Below are positions 1 to 8,769 of a DNA stretch of 18,817 nucleotides, in pieces (within the stretch, counting starts at the first letter, position 1; every line of letters starts with the position of its first letter). A model generated the notes under the pieces. That model was not told where the DNA came from. It did no database searches and was given only the letters and a program-made list of their open reading frames with translations. A program made the translations under genes and the position numbers. Where the stretch lies: assembly GCA_902478985.1 (NCBI GenBank), contig CABSNH010000017.1, forward strand, positions 1 to 18,817. Reading direction: 5' to 3'. The DNA comes from an uncultured Collinsella sp. (GTDB lineage Bacteria > Actinomycetota > Coriobacteriia > Coriobacteriales > Coriobacteriaceae).

Positions 1-1
1 G

Positions 2-703
2 GATTACTACAACGCCCCCTACGCCGAGTTCCCGGCGCTCATCCGCGGCACCGTCGCCGTAGTCATGGGCATCCTTTGGGTCTTCTCCAAGCTCATGTGG
101 CGCTGGAAGGTCGAGGACAACGACCTGCTGTTTGAGCGCCAGGAAGGCCGCGGAAGCGTGGTCATCTGCAACCACACCTCGATGGCCGAGCTCCTGGCTG
201 TAGAGACGGCGCTGTTCTTTGGCGGCCGCCGCATTCGCCCCATTTTTAAGTCCGAGTTTGCCAAGAGCAAGATCGTACGCTGGGCCTTTAGCCGTGTGGG
301 CGGTATTCCCGTCGAGCGTGGCACCGCCGACATGAAGTGCCTGCGCGCCGCCCAGCATGCGCTGCAGCGCGGCGAGGACGTCTTGATCTTCCCCGAGGGC
401 ACGCGCATTCGCTCCCGCGAGATCAAGCCCGAGGTCCACGGCGGCTTTGCGCTCATCGCACAGATGGGCAAGGCGCCCGTCAACCCGCTCGCCATCTGCG
501 GCTGGTCCGATATCACGCCTGCGGGCAAAAAGATCATGCGCCCCAAAAAGTGCTGGATCCGTGCCGGCAAGGCCGTCTCGCTTTCCGATGCTCCGGCCGA
601 GCTCAAGCGCAAGGAACGCCTGGCATGGTTTGAGTCCGAAGCCATGAGTCGCGTCTACGCCATGCGCGATGACTTGTGTGCCGAGCACCCGGGCAGGTTC
701 TAG
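2..703 (+). CDS. plsC: 1-acyl-sn-glycerol-3-phosphate acyltransferase (PlsC family), 5' partial
   Basis: The reading frame is open from the first bases of the window, so the true start lies upstream and 233 residues are visible. PlsC-type enzymes acylate lysophosphatidate to phosphatidate at the inner face of the membrane. A hydrophobic stretch at visible residues 18-35 precedes the catalytic block NHTSMAE (N57, H58). The second acyltransferase block FPEGTR is at 130-135. The usual HX4D motif reads HX4E here (E63), confirmed in the DNA at 188-190. An internal ATG at 65 would remove the leading residues but has no convincing ribosome binding site. ispH follows after 17 nt, and plsY and gpsA lie further down the same cluster, which supports a phospholipid role. 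Family assignment is firm; exact acyl acceptor is inferred. Confidence 0.88.
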   Translation, partial: DYYNAPYAEFPALIRGTVAVVMGILWVFSKLMWRWKVEDNDLLFERQEGRGSVVICNHTSMAELLAVETALFFGGRRIRPIFKSEFAKSKIVRWAFSRVGGIPVERGTADMKCLRAAQHALQRGEDVLIFPEGTRIRSREIKPEVHGGFALIAQMGKAPVNPLAICGWSDITPAGKKIMRPKKCWIRAGKAVSLSDAPAELKRKERLAWFESEAMSRVYAMRDDLCAEHPGRF

Positions 704-720
704 CCATGGGCGAGGAAGTC

Positions 721-1605
721 ATGAACACTGCCGAGGCTGTAACCGGAAAGGTCGACGCCCCCATCATCGAAATCGCTGCCCACGCCGGCACCTGCTACGG
801 CGTGCAGCGCGCGCTCGATATGGCCTTGGCGGCCGCCCCGCAAGTGGGGGAGAACGCTCAGGTCCACACGCTGGGCCCGCTCATCCATAACCCCATCGTG
901 GTGTGCGAGCTTGCCGAGGCGGGCGTCGGTCTGGCCGAGACCCTGGACGACGCCGCATCGGGCACCGTGATCATTCGCGCGCACGGCGTGGTGCCGCAGG
1001 TAATCGATGCCGCTCGCGAGCGCGGCCTCGACGTGGTCGATGCCACCTGTCCCTACGTCAAGAAGGTCCACGTGGCCGCCGAGCGCCTGGTACGCGAGGG
1101 TTATCGCGTGCTCGTCGTGGGCGAGCCGGGCCATCCCGAGGTCGAGGGCATCCTGGGCCATGCCGGCGATGACGCGCAGGTCGTAAGCTGCGCCGCCGAT
1201 GCGGACGCGCTGCCGCTCAAGGGCAAGGTAGGCCTCGTTGTACAGACCACCCAGACCGCGCAGAACTTGGCCGAGGTCGTGGCTGCCATCACCCCGCGCG
1301 TGCAAGAGCTGCGCGTGATCAACACCATCTGCGCCGCCACGAGCGAGCGTCAACAGGCAGCAGCCGCACTTGCCAACCGCTGCGACTGCATGGTCGTGGT
1401 GGGCGGCAAGAACTCGGGCAACACCCGCCGCCTGGCGCAGATTTGCGCCGATGTCTGCGAGCGCACACATCACATAGAGGAAGCTTCCGAGCTACAGGCC
1501 GCGTGGTTTACCGACGCTCACCACATCGGCATCACAGCCGGAGCCTCCACCCCGCAAGAACACATCGAGCGCGCCGTCGAGCGCATCAAGGAGCTTTGCC
1601 GCTAA
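721..1605 (+). CDS. ispH: 4-hydroxy-3-methylbut-2-enyl diphosphate reductase
   Basis: This is the last enzyme of the MEP isoprenoid pathway. It reduces HMBPP to IPP and DMAPP with a [4Fe-4S] cluster in the cytosol. All three cluster cysteines are visible: C25 (GTCYGVQRA), C110 (DATCPYVKK) and C204 (INTICAATSERQ). Substrate-binding positions are also present: H56 (LIHNP), H88 (RAHGVVP), H138 and E140 (GHPEVEG), the GGKNSGNT loop (228-235) and TAGASTPQ (272-279). At 294 aa it is a normal length for a bacterial IspH. I chose the ATG at 721 because a GAGGAAG motif precedes it at close spacing; ATGs at 676 and 706 extend it only with non-conserved residues. Two bases separate its stop from the next gene. 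Confidence 0.96.
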   Translation: MNTAEAVTGKVDAPIIEIAAHAGTCYGVQRALDMALAAAPQVGENAQVHTLGPLIHNPIVVCELAEAGVGLAETLDDAASGTVIIRAHGVVPQVIDAARERGLDVVDATCPYVKKVHVAAERLVREGYRVLVVGEPGHPEVEGILGHAGDDAQVVSCAADADALPLKGKVGLVVQTTQTAQNLAEVVAAITPRVQELRVINTICAATSERQQAAAALANRCDCMVVVGGKNSGNTRRLAQICADVCERTHHIEEASELQAAWFTDAHHIGITAGASTPQEHIERAVERIKELCR

Positions 1606-1607
1606 TC

Positions 1608-3050
1608 ATGGACCAGACCGTACCCGCATACGCCGCCGAGGTGGCCGATTACGGGCGCAGCCGCGACCCCGAGCCGGGTGAGGGCGCGCTCGTTAAAAAC
1701 GTGCGTCCCGAATCGCCCGCGTGGGATGTGGGTATCGAGCCGGGCATGCGCGTGCTCACGGTCAACGGCGAGCAACTGACCGATATGATCGTGTGGCTAT
1801 GGGAGGCAGATGACGACACCGTCGAGTTGGAGGTTTTCGACCCGCGCGACGACACCGTCACCCCCGTCGAGCTCGATCGCTTTCCCGGCGAGGACTGGGG
1901 CCTTGAGTTCGATGGCCCCATCTTCGACGGCATGCGCACCTGCGTAAACGCCTGCGTGTTCTGCTTTATGACCATGCTGCCCAAGGGCGGACGTTCTACG
2001 CTCTACATCCGCGACGACGACTATCGCCTAAGCTTCTTGCAGGGCAACTTTGTCACGCTCACGAACCTCACCGACGAAGACGTGCAAAACGTCATCCAAC
2101 GCAATATGAGCCCCATGAACGTGTCGGTCCACGCCGTGAGCCCCGACGTCCGCCGCCGCATGATGGGCCGCAACGCCCAGCGCGGCATGGACGTGCTCGA
2201 GACCATCATGGCCGCCGGCATCGAGATCCACGCCCAGATCGTGCTGTGCCCTGGCATGAACGACGGCGAGGAGCTGCAAAAAACCCTACGCTTTTGCGAG
2301 GAGCACGAGCAGATCACGAGCCTGGGCATCGTGCCTCTGGGCTTTACTAAGCACCAGAATCGCTTTAGCTGGTCCTACAGCGACAAGCCCGAGCTGGCGC
2401 GCGAGACCATCGCCATGATCCGTCCCTTCCAGGACCGTGCCTTCGAACGATTTGGCCGCCACACCTTCCAGATGAGCGACGAGTTCTACCTGGATGCCGG
2501 CATCGAGCCACCCGAGGCCGACTTTTACGACGGCTACCCGCAGTACTACGACGGCATCGGCATGATCCGATCCTATCTGGACGAGACCGACAACGTGCTC
2601 GCCGCCGATACCGAGCGTCTGCGCCGCGTTCGCGAGGTCATCGCCGCCCGTAGCCAGCACCTGCTGTGCCTTTCGGGCGCCAGCGCGCGCGATACGGTGG
2701 CGCGTTTTGTGGAGTCTCCACAGGGCCTTGCCGGTACCGTCACGGCCATCAAAAACCGCTACTTTGGCGGCAACGTGGACGTGACCGGCCTCATCGTTGC
2801 CTGCGACATCTTGGAGCAGCTGCCGCAGGACCTGTCAGGGGTTATGCTCTTTGTGCCTAAGCTCATGTTCAACGCCGACGGCATGACCCTTGACGAGTAT
2901 CATCGTGACGAATTACTCGCAAGCCTTACCGGTCGCGGCGCCGAGGTTCATGTGGTATCGACCATGCCGCACGAGCTGCTCGATACCCTGGAGCACATCC
3001 TTGGCATAACGCCCGCCAATTCAACTATTCCCGCTGACCCTACCCATTAA
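1608..3050 (+). CDS. PDZ / radical SAM / DUF512 protein
   Basis: A 480-residue protein of the DUF512 family. Residues about 25-75 resemble a PDZ-like domain (LVKNVRPESPAWDVGIEPG, then MRVLTVNG). A CX3CX2C cluster motif follows at C112, C116 and C119 (CVNACVFCF), the spacing for a radical-SAM [4Fe-4S] cluster. The C-terminal half contains the DUF512 region, with conserved-looking GFTKHQNR and the IKNRYFGGNVDVTGL block near 380-400. The biochemical role of the family is not established. The gene is frequently found directly upstream of der, as here (10-nt gap). The ATG at 1608 fits the family N-terminus; the frame runs further upstream but only through ispH. No signal peptide or membrane segment is visible. 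Confidence 0.9.
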   Translation: MDQTVPAYAAEVADYGRSRDPEPGEGALVKNVRPESPAWDVGIEPGMRVLTVNGEQLTDMIVWLWEADDDTVELEVFDPRDDTVTPVELDRFPGEDWGLEFDGPIFDGMRTCVNACVFCFMTMLPKGGRSTLYIRDDDYRLSFLQGNFVTLTNLTDEDVQNVIQRNMSPMNVSVHAVSPDVRRRMMGRNAQRGMDVLETIMAAGIEIHAQIVLCPGMNDGEELQKTLRFCEEHEQITSLGIVPLGFTKHQNRFSWSYSDKPELARETIAMIRPFQDRAFERFGRHTFQMSDEFYLDAGIEPPEADFYDGYPQYYDGIGMIRSYLDETDNVLAADTERLRRVREVIAARSQHLLCLSGASARDTVARFVESPQGLAGTVTAIKNRYFGGNVDVTGLIVACDILEQLPQDLSGVMLFVPKLMFNADGMTLDEYHRDELLASLTGRGAEVHVVSTMPHELLDTLEHILGITPANSTIPADPTH

Positions 3051-3060
3051 AGGAGAGCAG

Positions 3061-4395
3061 ATGAAACCTATCGTCGCCGTCGTCGGACGCCCCAACGTGG
3101 GCAAGTCCACGCTCGTCAACCGCCTGGCCCAGACCTCGGACGCCATCGTCCACGAGTCCCGCGGCGTCACGCGCGACCGCTCGTATCACACGGCCGATTG
3201 GAACGGCCGCGAGTTCACCATCGTCGACACGGGTGGCATCGAGCCGCTCAAGAGCGACGACGTCTTTGCCACGTCCATCCGCGACCAGGCCCTTGCTGCC
3301 GCCGAGGAAGCAGCCGTCATTCTGTTTGTGGTCGATGGCCGCATCGGCGTCACCGAGGAGGACGAGTCGGTCGCCCGCATGCTCAAGCGCTGCGATAAGC
3401 CGGTCTTTCTGCTGGTGAACAAGCTTGACAACCCCGACCGCGAAAACGACAACATTTGGGAGTTCTATTCGCTCGGCATCGGTGAGCCCACGCCGCTCTC
3501 GGCCCTGCATGGCCACGGCACGGGCGACCTGCTCGACGACATCGTGGCCCTGTTGCCCGAGGAGGAGGACGAGGTCGCCGACGAGTTCCCCGATGCGCTG
3601 AACGTGGCTATCATCGGCCGCCCCAACGCCGGTAAGTCCTCGCTGTTCAACCGCATCCTGGGCGCCGATCGCTCCATCGTGTCCAACATCGCCGGCACCA
3701 CGCGCGATGCCATCGACACCGTCGTCGAGCGCGACGGCAAGCACTACCGCATGGTCGACACCGCGGGCATTCGCAAGAAGAGCACCGTGTACGAGAATAT
3801 CGAGTACTACTCCATGGTCCGCGGCCTGCGCGCCATCGACCGCGCCGACGTGGCGCTGCTCGTCGTCGACGCCTCCGTGGGCGTCACCGAGCAGGATCAG
3901 AAGGTTATGGGCTTGGCCATCGAGCGCGGCTGCGCCATCGTGGTTCTGCTCAACAAGTGGGATCTGCTCGACGATGACCGCAAGCGCGAGGCCTGCATGG
4001 AGACCGTCGACCGCCGTCTGGGCGTTATGGCTCCCTGGGCCCAGTACCTGCGCATCTCGGCCCTGACCGGCCGTAGCGTCGAGAAGATCTGGGCGATGGT
4101 CGACGCAGCCGAGAAGACGCGCTCGCAAAAGATCACCACCTCGCGCCTCAACACCTTCCTCACCGACCTGCGCGAGTTTGGCCACACCGTGGTGGACGGC
4201 AAGCGTCGCCTGCGCATGCACTACGTGACCCAGACGGGCGTCAACCCGCCGACGTTTACGTTCTTCGTCAACCACAGCGACCTGGTCAACGACACCTACC
4301 AGCGCTACGTGGAGAACCGCATGCGCTCGACCTTCGATTTTTCCGGCACGCCCATTCGACTCTTCTTTAGGAAGAAGGAGCAAAAGGATGCATAA
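3061..4395 (+). CDS. der: Ribosome biogenesis GTPase Der (EngA)
   Basis: Der carries two tandem GTPase domains and a C-terminal KH-like domain, and it helps assemble the 50S ribosomal subunit. The first G domain shows GRPNVGKS (9-16), DTGG (56-59) and NKLD (120-123). The second shows GRPNAGKS (186-193), DTAG (233-236) and NKWD (298-301). The KH-like domain covers about 355-440 and ends in a lysine-rich tail (FRKKEQKDA). The acidic linker between the G domains (EEEDEVADEF) is typical of the family. An AAAGGAG ribosome binding site sits 5 nt before the ATG. The 3' end overlaps plsY by 8 nt, suggesting translational coupling. Length (444 aa) is normal. Confidence 0.97.
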   Translation: MKPIVAVVGRPNVGKSTLVNRLAQTSDAIVHESRGVTRDRSYHTADWNGREFTIVDTGGIEPLKSDDVFATSIRDQALAAAEEAAVILFVVDGRIGVTEEDESVARMLKRCDKPVFLLVNKLDNPDRENDNIWEFYSLGIGEPTPLSALHGHGTGDLLDDIVALLPEEEDEVADEFPDALNVAIIGRPNAGKSSLFNRILGADRSIVSNIAGTTRDAIDTVVERDGKHYRMVDTAGIRKKSTVYENIEYYSMVRGLRAIDRADVALLVVDASVGVTEQDQKVMGLAIERGCAIVVLLNKWDLLDDDRKREACMETVDRRLGVMAPWAQYLRISALTGRSVEKIWAMVDAAEKTRSQKITTSRLNTFLTDLREFGHTVVDGKRRLRMHYVTQTGVNPPTFTFFVNHSDLVNDTYQRYVENRMRSTFDFSGTPIRLFFRKKEQKDA

Positions 4396-5071
4396 TCCGA
4401 TTCTGCTGACCGCCATCTGTGCCGTGGTCTCGTTCTTTATCGGAGCGATTCCGTTTGGCTTGATCCTGGGCCGCGTGTTCAACCACACCGACATTCGCAA
4501 GGCGGGCTCCGGCAACATCGGCACCACCAACGCCCTGCGCGTGGCCGGCCCCAAGGTGGCCGCGCTCACGCTGCTGCTCGACTGCCTTAAGGGCGCCATC
4601 TGCGTCCTTATCGCCCGTCCGCTTATCGCGGGCGTTGGCTATGGCTTCCCTGTGAGCATCATGGCGCCTGGAGCTCCCGGCGACTGGATGCTCGGCGTCA
4701 TCTGCCTGGCAGCGGTATGGGGTCACATCTTCTCGCCGTACCTCAACTTCCACGGCGGCAAGGGCATTGCCGTGGGCTTGGGCGTTATCCTCGCCTGGTA
4801 CTGGCCCATCGGACTTTCGCTGCTGGGTATGTTTATCGTGGCCGTTGCCATCACCAAGTTTGTGTCGGTGGGCTCGCTTGCCGCGGCCATCGGTCTTCCC
4901 ATCGCCGTCTGTGCGGTCTTTCCGTACAGCAGCCTGGGTCTCAAGTTTTGCATGGCGATGATCGGTATCACCGTGGTGTGGGCCCATCGTGCGAACATCA
5001 AAAAGCTCATGACGGGCAAGGAGTCCAAGCTCTCGTTTACCAAGCGCGTCACCGAACCCGACGATAAGTAG
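4388..5071 (+). CDS. plsY: Acyl-phosphate:glycerol-3-phosphate acyltransferase
   Basis: PlsY is an integral membrane enzyme that transfers an acyl group from acyl-phosphate to glycerol-3-phosphate, the first acylation in phosphatidate synthesis. The three family motifs are present: GSGNIGTTNALR (40-51), DCLKGA (65-70) and the block running from GHIFSPYLNF into HGGKGIAVGLG (112-132). Hydrophobic segments lie near 5-30, 55-80, 102-118, 130-165 and 170-195. At 227 aa it is somewhat longer than many PlsY proteins, with extra residues near 82-100 and a charged C-terminal tail. It starts inside the end of der and is followed 9 nt later by gpsA, which supplies its substrate; plsC, the next acylation step, is in the same cluster. 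Confidence 0.95.
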   Translation: MHNPILLTAICAVVSFFIGAIPFGLILGRVFNHTDIRKAGSGNIGTTNALRVAGPKVAALTLLLDCLKGAICVLIARPLIAGVGYGFPVSIMAPGAPGDWMLGVICLAAVWGHIFSPYLNFHGGKGIAVGLGVILAWYWPIGLSLLGMFIVAVAITKFVSVGSLAAAIGLPIAVCAVFPYSSLGLKFCMAMIGITVVWAHRANIKKLMTGKESKLSFTKRVTEPDDK

Positions 5072-5080
5072 GAGAGAGTC

Positions 5081-6088
5081 ATGAATGTTGCGCTGATTGG
5101 CTCCGGCTCCTGGGGAACCGCCGTCGCCGGCCTTGCCGCCGCGCGAGCCGAGCACGTGACCATGTGGGCCCATAGTGAGCAGACGGCCGCCGGCATCAAT
5201 GGCGAGCATCGTAACCCCCGCTATCTGGTGGACTACGAGCTGCCCAGCAACGTCGTTGCCACGACGGACCTGACGCAGACGCTCGACGGTGCCGAGGCCA
5301 TTATCTTTGCCGTGCCCTCCACGCACCTGCGCAGCGTATGCCATCAGGCAGCACCCTTCATCGCCGCCGACACCCCGGTACTCTGCCTCACCAAGGGTAT
5401 TGAGCCCGATTCCGGCCTGCTCATGAGCGAGGTCATCGCCAGCGAGATTGGCAACGAGGCGCGCGTGGCGGCGCTCTCCGGCCCCAACCATGCCGAGGAG
5501 ATTTGCCGCGGCGGACTTTCTGCCGCCGTCATCGCTAGCAAAGATCCGCAGGTAGGGGAGACCTTTAAGGACCTGCTCCTATCTACGGCCTTCCGCATCT
5601 ACCTGTCGCAGGACATGACCGGCGTCGAGGTATGCGGCGCCATGAAAAACGTCATCGCTATCGTGTGCGGCATTTCCGCCGGCTCCGGCGCGGGCGATAA
5701 CACGCTCGCCCTTATCATGACGCGCGGCCTGGCCGAGATCAGCCGCCTGGTGCACGCCCGCGGCGGACAGGCCATGACCTGCATGGGACTTGCCGGCATG
5801 GGCGACCTCATCGCCACCTGTACCTCGGAGCATTCGCGCAACCGCACCTTTGGCTACGAGTTTGCCCACGGCGTGTCACTCGACGAGTACCAGGCACGCA
5901 CGCACATGGTGGTCGAGGGTGCCGTTGCGGCCCGCAGCGTCAGCGAACTCGCCCGTTCACTGGGCGTAGACATTCCGCTCACCTTTGCCGTGGAGCAAAC
6001 GCTCTACAACGGTGTTACTTTGGATAGGGCGCTCGAGATTCTTACCGACCGCGTCCCCTCTCAAGAGTTCTACGGACTCACTGACTAG
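5081..6088 (+). CDS. gpsA: Glycerol-3-phosphate dehydrogenase [NAD(P)+]
   Basis: GpsA reduces dihydroxyacetone phosphate to sn-glycerol-3-phosphate, the backbone for phospholipids, in the cytosol. The N-terminal Rossmann motif GSGSWGTA is at residues 7-14. Other signatures are FAVPS (76-80), LTKGIE (103-108), SGPNHAEE (133-140) and the catalytic lysine K189 in GAMKNVIAI. The helical C-terminal domain contains GLAGMGDL and the HSRNRTFG block. Length (335 aa) is standard. An AGGAGAGA ribosome binding site lies just upstream of the ATG. Its product feeds PlsY, encoded immediately before it. Confidence 0.97.
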   Translation: MNVALIGSGSWGTAVAGLAAARAEHVTMWAHSEQTAAGINGEHRNPRYLVDYELPSNVVATTDLTQTLDGAEAIIFAVPSTHLRSVCHQAAPFIAADTPVLCLTKGIEPDSGLLMSEVIASEIGNEARVAALSGPNHAEEICRGGLSAAVIASKDPQVGETFKDLLLSTAFRIYLSQDMTGVEVCGAMKNVIAIVCGISAGSGAGDNTLALIMTRGLAEISRLVHARGGQAMTCMGLAGMGDLIATCTSEHSRNRTFGYEFAHGVSLDEYQARTHMVVEGAVAARSVSELARSLGVDIPLTFAVEQTLYNGVTLDRALEILTDRVPSQEFYGLTD

Positions 6089-6106
6089 CACAGAAAGGCT
6101 ACTACC

Positions 6107-6778
6107 ATGGGTTCCATCAAAATCGCTCCGTCTGTCCTTTCGGCCGATATGGCCAACCTCAAGGGCGAGCTCGACAAGATCGCCGGCGCCGACTATGTGC
6201 ACTTCGACGTCATGGACGGTCACTTTACCGGCAACCTCACCTTTGGCGTTGACATCCTCAAGGCCGTCAAGCGCTCCACCGACGTGCCGGTCGACGCGCA
6301 CCTCATGGTGTCGAACCCCGACGAGACGGTCGATTGGTATGCCGACGCCGGTGCCGACATGATCACCGTGCACTACGAGGCCTCCACGCACCTGCACCGC
6401 ACGCTCACGCATCTGCAGCAGCGCGGCGTCAAGGCCGGCGTGGTACTCAACCCCGCCACCCCCGTCTGCGTGCTCGAGAGCATCATCGACGTTGTCGACA
6501 TGGTGCTGCTCATGAGCGTGAACCCCGGCTTTGGCGGCCAGAGCTTTATCCCCGGTACCATTGCTAAACTCCACGAGCTTAAGGCCATGTGCGAGCGCCA
6601 CGGCGTGTCGCCCATGATCGAGGTCGACGGCGGCATTTCTTCCAAAAACATCGCCGAGGTCGTCAAGGCCGGTGCCAACGTGCTCGTAGCCGGCTCCGCC
6701 GTATTTAAGTCCGAAGATCCCGCCGCCGAGGTTGCGCTGCTGCAGAAGCTGGGCAACGAGGCCGCACAGGAGGCATAA
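6107..6778 (+). CDS. rpe: Ribulose-phosphate 3-epimerase
   Basis: Rpe interconverts ribulose-5-phosphate and xylulose-5-phosphate in the pentose phosphate pathway. It is a TIM-barrel metalloenzyme. The metal and catalytic residues are visible as H32 and D34 (VHFDVMDG), H65 (VDAHLMV) and D174 (IEVDGGI). The phosphate-binding and loop motif SVNPGFGGQSF is at 137-147. The full length of 223 aa fits the family. AGAAAGG upstream provides a ribosome binding site, and the gap to gpsA is 18 nt, the largest inside this cluster. I see no terminator or promoter in that gap. Confidence 0.96.
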   Translation: MGSIKIAPSVLSADMANLKGELDKIAGADYVHFDVMDGHFTGNLTFGVDILKAVKRSTDVPVDAHLMVSNPDETVDWYADAGADMITVHYEASTHLHRTLTHLQQRGVKAGVVLNPATPVCVLESIIDVVDMVLLMSVNPGFGGQSFIPGTIAKLHELKAMCERHGVSPMIEVDGGISSKNIAEVVKAGANVLVAGSAVFKSEDPAAEVALLQKLGNEAAQEA

Positions 6779-6784
6779 ACCCCT

Positions 6785-7963
6785 ATGACCGCAGGTCAAA
6801 ACCGCATACCCGTGAATCTTGACTATGCTGCCTCGACGCCCATGCGCGCCGAGGCGCTCCATGCGCAGCGCGAGTACGACGATAGCGAGCTTGCCGGCGT
6901 CAACCCCAACTCGCTGCATTCGCTCGGCCGCAAGGCCGCTGCGCGCCTGGAAGTGGCGCGTCGCGAGATCGCCCGCAGCTTTGGCGCGCGCGTCCGCCCG
7001 TCCGAGATTATCTTGACCAATGGCGGCACCGAGGCCAACCAGCTGGCGCTCCTCGGTCTTGCCGAGGGCGCTCGCCAGCGCGACCGCAAGCGTAACCGCG
7101 TGATCGTATCTGCCATCGAGCACGATTCGATTCTGGACAACCTGCCGCTGCTGCGTGCCGCCGGCTTTACCGTCGACCTGGTGCAGCCCTGCCGTGCGGG
7201 CTACATCGAGCCTGCCGCGCTGAGTGACTTGCTCGGCGATGACGTCGCGCTCGTGAGCATCATGGCCGCCAACAACGAGACCGGCGTGGTACAGCCCATC
7301 CGCGAGCTTGCCGCGGCCGCGCATACCGTGGGTGCCCTGTTCCATACCGATGCCATTCAGGGCTATCTGCACATTCCGCTCGATGCCACCGAGCTGGGCG
7401 TCGATGCCATGTCCGTCGCCGCCCACAAGATTGGCGGTCCCGTGGCCTCCGGCGCGCTCTACCTTAAGAACCGCACGCCGCTGCGCCCTCGCATCTTTGG
7501 CGGAGGACAGGAAGCCGGACGTCGCGCCGGCACGCAGGACCTACGCACGCAGCTGGCCTTTGCCGCTGCCGCCCACACGCTGGTGCCCCATGTGGCCCAG
7601 GAGCGCGAGAAGCTGCAAGCCCTTTCTGACAAGCTCTACGCCACGCTTACGGCCCATCCGCACATTCACGCCACCATGGGCGACTACGCGCAGGCAGATC
7701 GTCTGCCGGGTATGGTTTCGATCTACGTCGACGGCATGGACTCCGAGGAGCTCATCATCAAGCTCGATGCCGCCGGCTTTGAGGTTTCGGCCGGATCGGC
7801 TTGTTCGAGCGGCAGCATGGACCCGAGCCACGTGCTCAGCGCCATGGGCATTGGTCGCGAACAGGCATTGGGGTCGCTGCGCATTTCGTTTGATGACCGC
7901 GTGAATCCTGCCGACCTGGACGACTTTGCCCAGACGCTGCTCTCGATCGTAGGTGCCGCATGA
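6785..7963 (+). CDS. Cysteine desulfurase (NifS/IscS-type, PLP-dependent)
   Basis: A fold-type I aminotransferase-class enzyme that removes sulfur from cysteine as a persulfide for Fe-S clusters or tRNA thiolation. Visible features are the N-terminal LDYAASTPM (12-20), H113 (IEHDS) stacking on PLP, NNETG (163-167), HTDAIQ (187-192), the PLP lysine K215 (AAHKIGG) and the persulfide cysteine C340 (SAGSACSSGSMD). The SACSSG context fits the IscS/NifS group rather than SufS. No scaffold gene (iscU/sufU) is adjacent in the window, so I cannot say which pathway it serves. An AGGAGG motif 11 nt before the ATG is inside the end of rpe. The stop overlaps the next start as ATGA. Confidence 0.93.
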   Translation: MTAGQNRIPVNLDYAASTPMRAEALHAQREYDDSELAGVNPNSLHSLGRKAAARLEVARREIARSFGARVRPSEIILTNGGTEANQLALLGLAEGARQRDRKRNRVIVSAIEHDSILDNLPLLRAAGFTVDLVQPCRAGYIEPAALSDLLGDDVALVSIMAANNETGVVQPIRELAAAAHTVGALFHTDAIQGYLHIPLDATELGVDAMSVAAHKIGGPVASGALYLKNRTPLRPRIFGGGQEAGRRAGTQDLRTQLAFAAAAHTLVPHVAQEREKLQALSDKLYATLTAHPHIHATMGDYAQADRLPGMVSIYVDGMDSEELIIKLDAAGFEVSAGSACSSGSMDPSHVLSAMGIGREQALGSLRISFDDRVNPADLDDFAQTLLSIVGAA

Positions 7964-8769
7964 TTGTCGCCGAGCTTGAACGTGTGCTGCTGGCGCGCTA
8001 TCCCAAGGCAGACGCCGAGGGCTGGGATCATGTTGGGCTATCTGTGGGAGATCCCGCTGCAAAGATCACCGGTGTTGCCTGTGCACTCGACGCGACCGAG
8101 GCCAACGTGCACCGCGCCCAGGAGGCCGGCGCCAACGTGCTGCTGACGCATCATCCCATCTATATCAAAGCGCCCGAGGCCTTTTGTCCGGCCGATTCCG
8201 CGCATCCCCAGTGCAGCGCCGCACTGTACGAGGCGGCTCGTTGCGGCGTGAGCATCATCTCGCTTCACACCAACCTGGACCGCTCGCACGAAGCGCGCGT
8301 TCGCCTGAGTGAGCTGTTGGACGCTGAGCCCATAAGCTCGCTGGAGCATGTGGACGAGCCTGAACTCACCGGTCTGGGTTCACTCGCGAACCTCCACGAT
8401 GCTTGCAACCTGCGCAATCTCGCCAACCGTGCCGCCACGGCCTTTGGCAGCGACCCGCGCGTATGGGGCGAAGCCGAGCACCCGTGCCGCACCGTCGCCA
8501 TTCTGGGCGGCTCCTTGGGCGACTTTGGAGAGCTCGCCATTGCCGCAGGCGCAGATGTTGTCGTGACGGGCGAGGCGGGCTACCACGTGGCGCAGGACCT
8601 TGCCTTGCGCGGGCTGCCGGTGATCTTGCTCGGCCACGACCGCTCCGAGGAGCCGTTCGTGGATATCTTGATGAACTCTGCAGTTGACGCCGGGGTCGAC
8701 CCCCGTCATACGATTAAAATACTGAACCCTTGCCAATGGTGGACTGTGACAAAAGGAGAGAACTTATGA
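7960..8769 (+). CDS. Nif3-like dinuclear metal centre protein
   Basis: A 269-residue member of the Nif3/YqfO/DUF34 family. These proteins bind two metal ions; their cellular role is debated, with GTP cyclohydrolase-like and metallochaperone-like proposals. Expected metal-binding positions are present: H64 and H65 (LLTHHPI), H103 and D107 (SLHTNLD), H226 and E230 (GHDRSEE). The N-terminal GWDHVGLSVGD (21-31) matches the family signature. It is the short form, lacking the long central insertion found in YqfO-type members. It starts by ATGA overlap with the desulfurase and its stop overlaps the next start the same way, so the three genes are probably translationally coupled. Confidence 0.9.
   Translation: MIVAELERVLLARYPKADAEGWDHVGLSVGDPAAKITGVACALDATEANVHRAQEAGANVLLTHHPIYIKAPEAFCPADSAHPQCSAALYEAARCGVSIISLHTNLDRSHEARVRLSELLDAEPISSLEHVDEPELTGLGSLANLHDACNLRNLANRAATAFGSDPRVWGEAEHPCRTVAILGGSLGDFGELAIAAGADVVVTGEAGYHVAQDLALRGLPVILLGHDRSEEPFVDILMNSAVDAGVDPRHTIKILNPCQWWTVTKGENL

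Noticed and set aside
3040..4599. A 519-codon open frame opposite der
   Set aside because: Der is unmistakable on the + strand; the reverse frame has low-complexity V/D/A/H composition and no domain.
5957..7426. A 489-codon minus-strand frame opposite rpe and the desulfurase
   Set aside because: Both + strand genes carry complete catalytic motifs; the reverse frame is a compositional shadow.
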